From positions 1 to 64,000 of the forward strand of contig NZ_MKFI01000004.1 of NCBI RefSeq assembly GCF_001982635.1: a stretch of 64,000 nt of DNA. The letters are read 5' to 3'. Below the pieces are notes generated by a model, which was not told the origin of the DNA, searched no databases, and saw only the letters and a program-made list of their open reading frames with translations. The DNA comes from Bradyrhizobium mercantei (GTDB taxonomy: Bacteria > Pseudomonadota > Alphaproteobacteria > Rhizobiales > Xanthobacteraceae). A program made the translations under genes and the position numbers. Of this stretch, positions 59,682 through 64,000 are shown piece by piece; the stretch's first letter is position 1, and every line of letters starts with the position of its first letter.

Positions 59682-60806
59682 CTATCCATCCAACCCGAGA
59701 TTCTTCAGCCCCTCATTGAGCTGACGCAACCGGTCCGCATCGTTGGCGACCGCCTGACGGGCATCCGCGCGCGCGCTCATCGCCTTGTCACGCTCGCCCA
59801 TCACGAGATAGGCGCGCACCAGCCGCAGCCAGCCCTCGACGTCGTCGCCGTTGGTCTTCAGCCGCGTCGCCAGCCGGTCGACCATGCCCTTGATCATGGT
59901 GCCGCGATCGGCCTCGCTCATGTCCTTGGCCGCGGCCACCGCGCCATCCGGCAGCGCCGGTGCGCTGGCGCCACCGGGTGCGCTGCCGCCGACCCGCACC
60001 AATGCGGCTTGCACCAGCGGGCGCCACGGCGCATCCGATGGCCCCTTCGCCAGCATCTTCTGCCAGAGCGCCGCAGCGTCGGCCTTGCGGCCGTCCTGCT
60101 CGGCGGCGAGGCCGAGGAAATAGTTCGCCTTGGCGTCGTCGCCATTCAGCGCGACCGAGCGCTCGAACTCGCTCTTGGCATCCGCGGTGACGACACCGCC
60201 GGCGGTCCCCATCAGCGCCTCGCCGAGATCGGCGCGGCGATCGGCGGTCTCGCCGGCATAGGTGATGGCGTTGCGATAGGCGCGGACCGCGTCATCATAG
60301 CGGCCGAGCCGCGACAGCACCGGCGCCAGCACCGTCCAGCCGCGGCCGTCGGTCGGGTTCTTCTCCAGATGGGCCTCGACCTGCGCCACCAGGTTGGCAA
60401 GCGGCTGGTTGGCATCGGCGACCTTGCTGCGCTCGGCGAGCGGAAAGTCGCCAAGCCGCGGCGAGCCGAGCGCGAGATAGAAGCCCGACGCAATGACGGG
60501 CAAGCCGACCAGGGCCACGACCGCGGCGCCACGCCGCAGCGTGAGACTGCCCTGCACCGGAGTCTCGCGTCCGCTCTGGTCGGCGGCGGCCAGCAGCCGG
60601 CGGCTGATCTCGATCCGCGCCGCATCGGCCTCGGCGGCGCCGATGATGCCTGAAGCCATGTCGCGGTCAATTTCGGCGAGCTGGTCGCGGTAGACCACGA
60701 CCTCGCTGCCGCCGGTATCCGCCCGCCCGCGGCGGCTGAGCGGCCACAGCACGGCAAAGGTCGCCGCGACCGTCATCAGCGCGAACACAAACCACAGCGT
60801 CATCAA
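59682..60806 (-). CDS. ccmI: Cytochrome c maturation protein CcmI/CycH
   Basis: A 374-residue CcmI (CycH). Two N-terminal helices (about 2-22 and 93-113) flank a cytoplasmic loop with SEVVVYRDQLAEIDRDMASG, the family signature; the periplasmic part holds TPR-like repeats (DGRGWTVLAPVLSRLGRYDD). It binds apocytochrome c and hands it to the CcmF-CcmH complex. First gene of cycHJKL. Confidence 0.94.
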   Translation of the reverse strand: MMTLWFVFALMTVAATFAVLWPLSRRGRADTGGSEVVVYRDQLAEIDRDMASGIIGAAEADAARIEISRRLLAAADQSGRETPVQGSLTLRRGAAVVALVGLPVIASGFYLALGSPRLGDFPLAERSKVADANQPLANLVAQVEAHLEKNPTDGRGWTVLAPVLSRLGRYDDAVRAYRNAITYAGETADRRADLGEALMGTAGGVVTADAKSEFERSVALNGDDAKANYFLGLAAEQDGRKADAAALWQKMLAKGPSDAPWRPLVQAALVRVGGSAPGGASAPALPDGAVAAAKDMSEADRGTMIKGMVDRLATRLKTNGDDVEGWLRLVRAYLVMGERDKAMSARADARQAVANDADRLRQLNEGLKNLGLDG

Positions 60807-61264
60807 GCGGTTCCCGGGTGGAACGGCGGCTTCAGGTGAGCCGCCTTAGAATCGCTTTACACTACCGGCGGCGAGCCCGGCAATTGACAATTGCTGGATC
60901 GGCCGAAGGTCGGAAATCAGGCGGTTTCCGGTGCCGTTCGGGCGGTATTGCAACGGCGGCGCCGGGCCAAGGCGCGCGCCACCAAATATCGAAAACAACC
61001 CCATGCACAGTAGCCGACTGGTGCCGGCGCTCGATCGACGGTTGACACGTCGGGCAACTCAAGTGCACACTTCCATTATTCCGAAATTCCAACGGGTTGT
61101 CGTCCCGCCTTGGCGGGGTCGTTGGTTCGCGTCGAAATGCTCACGAACTAGGGTGCATCTAATTGTTGACCCATGGGATTGTCCGGCGGTGCTTCCCCTC
61201 AGGGCGCGACTTTGCAATTAAATGAACTGTCACCGTGATCGGACAACAACTGAAGACGTCGCCG
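60807..61264. other. Gene-free spacer upstream of cycHJKL
   Basis: These 458 bases should contain the leftward cycH promoter near the left end and some upstream DNA of the gene at 61265. A stretch around 60980-61010 (ATCGAAAACAACCCCATGCA) looks like a recurrent rhizobial intergenic sequence, from memory. The right part is less GC-rich. No gene, terminator or palindrome was identified. Confidence 0.35.
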
Positions 61265-61930
61265 ATGAAATCGAGAGTCGCTGAATTTCGGACCGCGTTC
61301 GAGGCCCTTGGATATCGGAGAACGCCTGAGTACGAGGTCTTTGGCAAAGGTGATCTTTGGTACATTTTTGACGGAAGCACGCCGGCGGTTACCCATGTCG
61401 CTTACTTGGCATACAAGCCTGCACTGCGTGCGTATGCTCCCCATTTCGGCGTGTTCAACGCTGCCTCGCGGACGAAAGTCATAGCTGCATTGCCGGCGAT
61501 TTTTCCGTATCTCCACCCGACGTTTGGAAACGATATTTGGCCCTTAGGTCGGCGGCCGTGCTGGACCCTTTTTGACGCGGCACGCCAACTTGGCTGGCAG
61601 AGAATGTGTGTGCCAGACCCTCAGGCTCCGGATAGTTGGCCGACCCGTCTGAACGAAATGGTGGAGGAGCTTCTCAAGCCGACATTCTGGTCAATCGAAA
61701 CCCCATCCGGAATCAAGGCTTTGCTCCTGAAAGGAGATAAGAAGTTCGAATGGACCGTTAGCTACTCAGTGTTGCGCGTTGCAGAAATTGTCGCACTCGC
61801 CAAGTCTTTATCGTGCGATGAGAACTCTATCAGAAAGAGACTGGCGGAGCACGAGTCCGATATCGTACGGGATATGTATGGGTCGAAAGACTTGAATGAA
61901 ATGCTCGGTAGGTTCCTGCGTACGATATAG
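61265..61930 (+). CDS. Hypothetical protein of lower GC
   Basis: A 221-residue soluble protein that I do not recognise (alternative GTG start at 61235 gives 231). It starts MKSRVAEFRTAFEALGYRRT and has many aromatic residues (KGDLWYIFDGST, HPTFGNDIWPLGRR). The pattern of a short N-terminal helix then beta strands is reminiscent of DUF4304-like immunity-type proteins, but I cannot confirm it. The codon choice is clearly less GC-biased than in flanking genes, a sign of recent acquisition. Confidence 0.55.
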   Translation: MKSRVAEFRTAFEALGYRRTPEYEVFGKGDLWYIFDGSTPAVTHVAYLAYKPALRAYAPHFGVFNAASRTKVIAALPAIFPYLHPTFGNDIWPLGRRPCWTLFDAARQLGWQRMCVPDPQAPDSWPTRLNEMVEELLKPTFWSIETPSGIKALLLKGDKKFEWTVSYSVLRVAEIVALAKSLSCDENSIRKRLAEHESDIVRDMYGSKDLNEMLGRFLRTI

Positions 61931-62046
61931 TGTGACCTGAATTCGGAGACGGCCCCCGGTTTCCTGCGCAGGACGATAAGGTGGAAATTGCGGTGACTGG
62001 CTATCACCGCAATTCCAAGTTCTTTCGCCTGCTATTGTCCGCGATC

Positions 62047-63441
62047 TCACCCCGCGCGCGACGACTTCCGCTCGCCGGTCACGGCATTCTCCGCCGCCCG
62101 GTTCATCAGCGAGGCGTAGTCGTGGCCGAACAGCACCTCGCAGAAGCGGATCGCGGCCTTGACCTGCTGCTGGCGGAAGGCGCGGACCCGGGCGTCGCCG
62201 CCGCGCAGCGACTGCACCAGCCCCTCGGTCGACTGCTCGACATAATGTTGCAGGTCCGAGAAGGTCCGCAGCGTCACCTCGTTGATGGCGAGCTCGCTGG
62301 CATAGGTGCGGCACACTGCGACGAAATCGATCAGGGCGGCGGCATCCTCGACCTCGGTCATGTCGATCCTGGCGCCGGCCGCAATGTCCTTGTCGGCGCG
62401 CTGGCGCAGGATGCGGCGGACCCGGCCCGGCACGCTGTCGATCTCCGATTGCAGCGCGTTGGACGTATCGGCGCGCACCGACGTCAGCTGACGTCCCCAG
62501 GTGGAATCGTTGCGCAGATCAAGCTCGGTGCGCAGGCCGCGGACGCCGTCATGCAGGGTCTTGAGCTGCTCGCCGACATAATCGAAATGCCCGCGCCGGA
62601 TGTCGGTGCGCAGGCAGGCCGCGACGAAGGACAGGTCATGCAGCGCGATGGTGACGGCGACGCCATACGGCGTGGCCGCGACCCGCAGCTCGTCGTCGGA
62701 GGCCGCCATCTTGATGGCGAGGCGGACGATCTGCCATGGCGCGGCGAGCCGCTGCGCAATCAATGACAGCGCGAACGGCAGCAGCTGCGGCGTCTGCAGC
62801 GACGGCAGCTTGAGCGCCTCGGTGGCGGAAGCGATCTGGGAATCGGCGAAAACGCGGATCTGGCTCGGCAGCCGGCTGCCCAGGGTTTCCAGCGCCTCGC
62901 GGGCCTGCAGCACGAGGCCGATCGGCAGCAGGTCCTCGACGACGCTCGGCGGGCCGACGCGCGACAGCGCGCGTTGGCGGTCGTCCTGCGTCGGTGCTGC
63001 GATCTTGAGAATGGCTTCAGCGGCCGCAAGCTGGAACTTGCGCGCGGCGATCTCCATCGGACCGCTCTCCGTGGCGGCCGCGAGTGCCGTCTCGAATTCA
63101 CGGGCCGCCTCCGGCGCACCCTCACGGGCCAGCCACTGCCAGATCGGCAGCAGCGAGGCGCGCCGGAGCTGGCCCGCTCGCGTCGGGAAATTGGTCTCGG
63201 CGAGGAACGGCTCGAGCGGGCGGAACAGCAGCCGCGCCGGATCGTCGCTGCGCGGCTGGATCTGCTCGTCCTCTTCGGCGCCGCGCACGATCTTGCGCAG
63301 CTGCTCCAGCACCAGATTGGCCACAGTGACGTCATCGCCGCGTTCGACGGCGCGCTCCAGCTCCCGCATCAGCAGCGCCTGCGATTGCGGCGGAAGCTGC
63401 GCGAGATAATCCCTCAGCCGCTCGGTCGATTTCTGGCTCAT
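62047..63441 (-). CDS. Hypothetical helical protein
   Basis: A 464-residue predicted cytoplasmic, largely alpha-helical protein without recognised domains. It starts MSQKSTERLRDYLAQLPPQS; the middle (VEDLLPIGLVLQAREALETL, FALSLIAQRLAAPWQIVRLA) and C-terminal regions look like packed helical repeats, and there is a final region rich in charged residues. There is no signal peptide. Codon use is typical of the genome, so it is probably a core gene of the genus. No function is proposed. Confidence 0.75.
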   Translation of the reverse strand: MSQKSTERLRDYLAQLPPQSQALLMRELERAVERGDDVTVANLVLEQLRKIVRGAEEDEQIQPRSDDPARLLFRPLEPFLAETNFPTRAGQLRRASLLPIWQWLAREGAPEAAREFETALAAATESGPMEIAARKFQLAAAEAILKIAAPTQDDRQRALSRVGPPSVVEDLLPIGLVLQAREALETLGSRLPSQIRVFADSQIASATEALKLPSLQTPQLLPFALSLIAQRLAAPWQIVRLAIKMAASDDELRVAATPYGVAVTIALHDLSFVAACLRTDIRRGHFDYVGEQLKTLHDGVRGLRTELDLRNDSTWGRQLTSVRADTSNALQSEIDSVPGRVRRILRQRADKDIAAGARIDMTEVEDAAALIDFVAVCRTYASELAINEVTLRTFSDLQHYVEQSTEGLVQSLRGGDARVRAFRQQQVKAAIRFCEVLFGHDYASLMNRAAENAVTGERKSSRAG

Positions 63442-63700
63442 GCGCCCGGTCGTGAAAGCTTGGTGCCCGGCAAACGCCGCAGCCCGTCCGCCCGCGATGA
63501 TAGAGGGGCGCGCGTTAAGAAGCCGTTATCTGAAAAATTCGATGGATCAATAGCTTAGGGTTCCTACGCGTAGAAAGCCCAATTGAAATGATTGAAGAAA
63601 ATCGCGAGGTGCCTCATTCGATCCGCCGCCGTCCGATCTCAGCAAGATCGCGGAGTTTGCGCCGTGTGACGAAAGCGGTTGGTTGATTGCGATACAGGCG

Positions 63701-64000
63701 TCACTCCGGACATGGCTGTCCGGCGGCGCCCCAAAGAGCCACGTCCTTGACGTGATCCTCAAACGTCCCCGGCGGGGTCGTGCGGCCCGCCCCGGGTGCC
63801 CATCCGTGCGGGATGAAGCCGTTGAGCGATGCATCGTGCCTGAGATGCTCGAGCAGACCAACGGCGTCGCGGCCACCGTTGCGTTTGGGATCCCTAAGCT
63901 GCGCGCAGATCTCCGCGCCACTCTTGCCGAACCAGATGAATTCGACGGGGGCGAGTTGCCAGTCGATGCCGGCGCGCGGCGGCGACGGTGCCGGTTCGTT
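63701..64000 (-). CDS. Isoquinoline 1-oxidoreductase subunit-like protein, C-terminal end (partial)
   Basis: The frame is open from the right edge to a TGA at 63701-63703 (99 residues). It reads WQLAPVEFIWFGKSGAEICA, then RDPKRNGGRDAVGLLEHL and GWAPGAGRTTPPGTFEDHV, with a final PCPE. This is the tail of the short heme-c-like or isoquinoline 1-oxidoreductase-subunit proteins found near molybdenum hydroxylases in rhizobia. The 5' part with the expected CxxCH motifs is outside the window. Confidence 0.6.
   Translation of the reverse strand, partial: NEPAPSPPRAGIDWQLAPVEFIWFGKSGAEICAQLRDPKRNGGRDAVGLLEHLRHDASLNGFIPHGWAPGAGRTTPPGTFEDHVKDVALWGAAGQPCPE

Noticed and set aside
60980..61010. A stretch resembling a recurrent rhizobial intergenic sequence (AACAACCCCATGCA).
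   Set aside because: There is a single copy in this window, and the resemblance rests only on memory, so it is not listed as a repeat.

Overview
The window reads as chromosomal DNA of an alphaproteobacterium of the Bradyrhizobium type. The grounds are high GC, the cytochrome c maturation block followed by a degP/htrA gene, a four-gene NAD-dependent formate dehydrogenase (fds) operon with its fdhD gene, an oxalate cluster with two OFA-family transporters, a large glnE, and dispersed palindromic repeats of the kind common in that genus. No rRNA, tRNA or CRISPR array was seen. Assignments rest on reading motifs and family resemblance; no database search was run.

Layout. 1-5712: end of an IS481-type transposase, then a small catabolic-looking cluster (Bug/TctC binding protein, LigI-like amidohydrolase, D-2-hydroxyacid dehydrogenase) divergent from a split ThDP decarboxylase, with a ketopantoate-reductase-like gene convergent to it. 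5908-9018: small envelope protein, an actinobacterial-type DapD, an NYN/OST-HTH protein and a hypothetical gene. 9173-15513: oxalate core, with an ADP-forming acyl-CoA ligase divergent from gntR-oxc-frc. 15600-22420: a tightly packed seven-gene minus-strand operon running from a heme NO/O2-binding (H-NOX) sensor through a hybrid histidine kinase, a response regulator, a REC-PP2C phosphatase, an RsbW-like kinase and a STAS protein to a nucleobase permease that carries its own degenerate RsbW-like tail. 22784-26740: a remnant of a second frc 3' end, a cysteine-synthase-like gene, an XRE/DUF2975 pair and a DUF2147 gene. 27085-31116: a 45-residue small ORF, two oxalate/formate MFS transporters and a CBS-pair protein. 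31362-39670: assorted enzymes, a second displaced 3' gene fragment, a dehydratase-like gene and an unusual cation efflux protein. 39863-49309: PleC-like kinase, LysR regulator and fdsGBA-fdhD-fdsD. 49541-60806: glnE, a two-component system, HtrA and cycHJKL (ccmIEFH). 61265-64000: two unrecognised genes and the end of an isoquinoline 1-oxidoreductase-subunit-like gene.

How it fits together. Oxalate enters through OFA carriers, is activated by formyl-CoA:oxalate CoA-transferase (frc), decarboxylated by oxalyl-CoA decarboxylase (oxc), and the released formate can be oxidised to CO2 with NADH formation by the fds enzyme about 30 kb away. A 17-bp palindrome, TGGYAT-N5-ATRCCA, lies in the gntR/acyl-CoA ligase divergent region and in front of both transporters and the CBS gene, with a weaker copy before the 45-codon ORF, usually just after a -35 hexamer. 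I infer an oxalate regulon controlled by the GntR protein.

The most unusual block is the H-NOX/partner-switch/permease operon. All parts of a signalling chain from NO sensing to Rsb-type partner switching are present, but there is no sigma factor; the last gene joins a permease to an RsbW-like domain, so the permease itself may be the output. The block is bracketed by two copies of the frc 3' end that are about 96% identical, which suggests it was inserted there.
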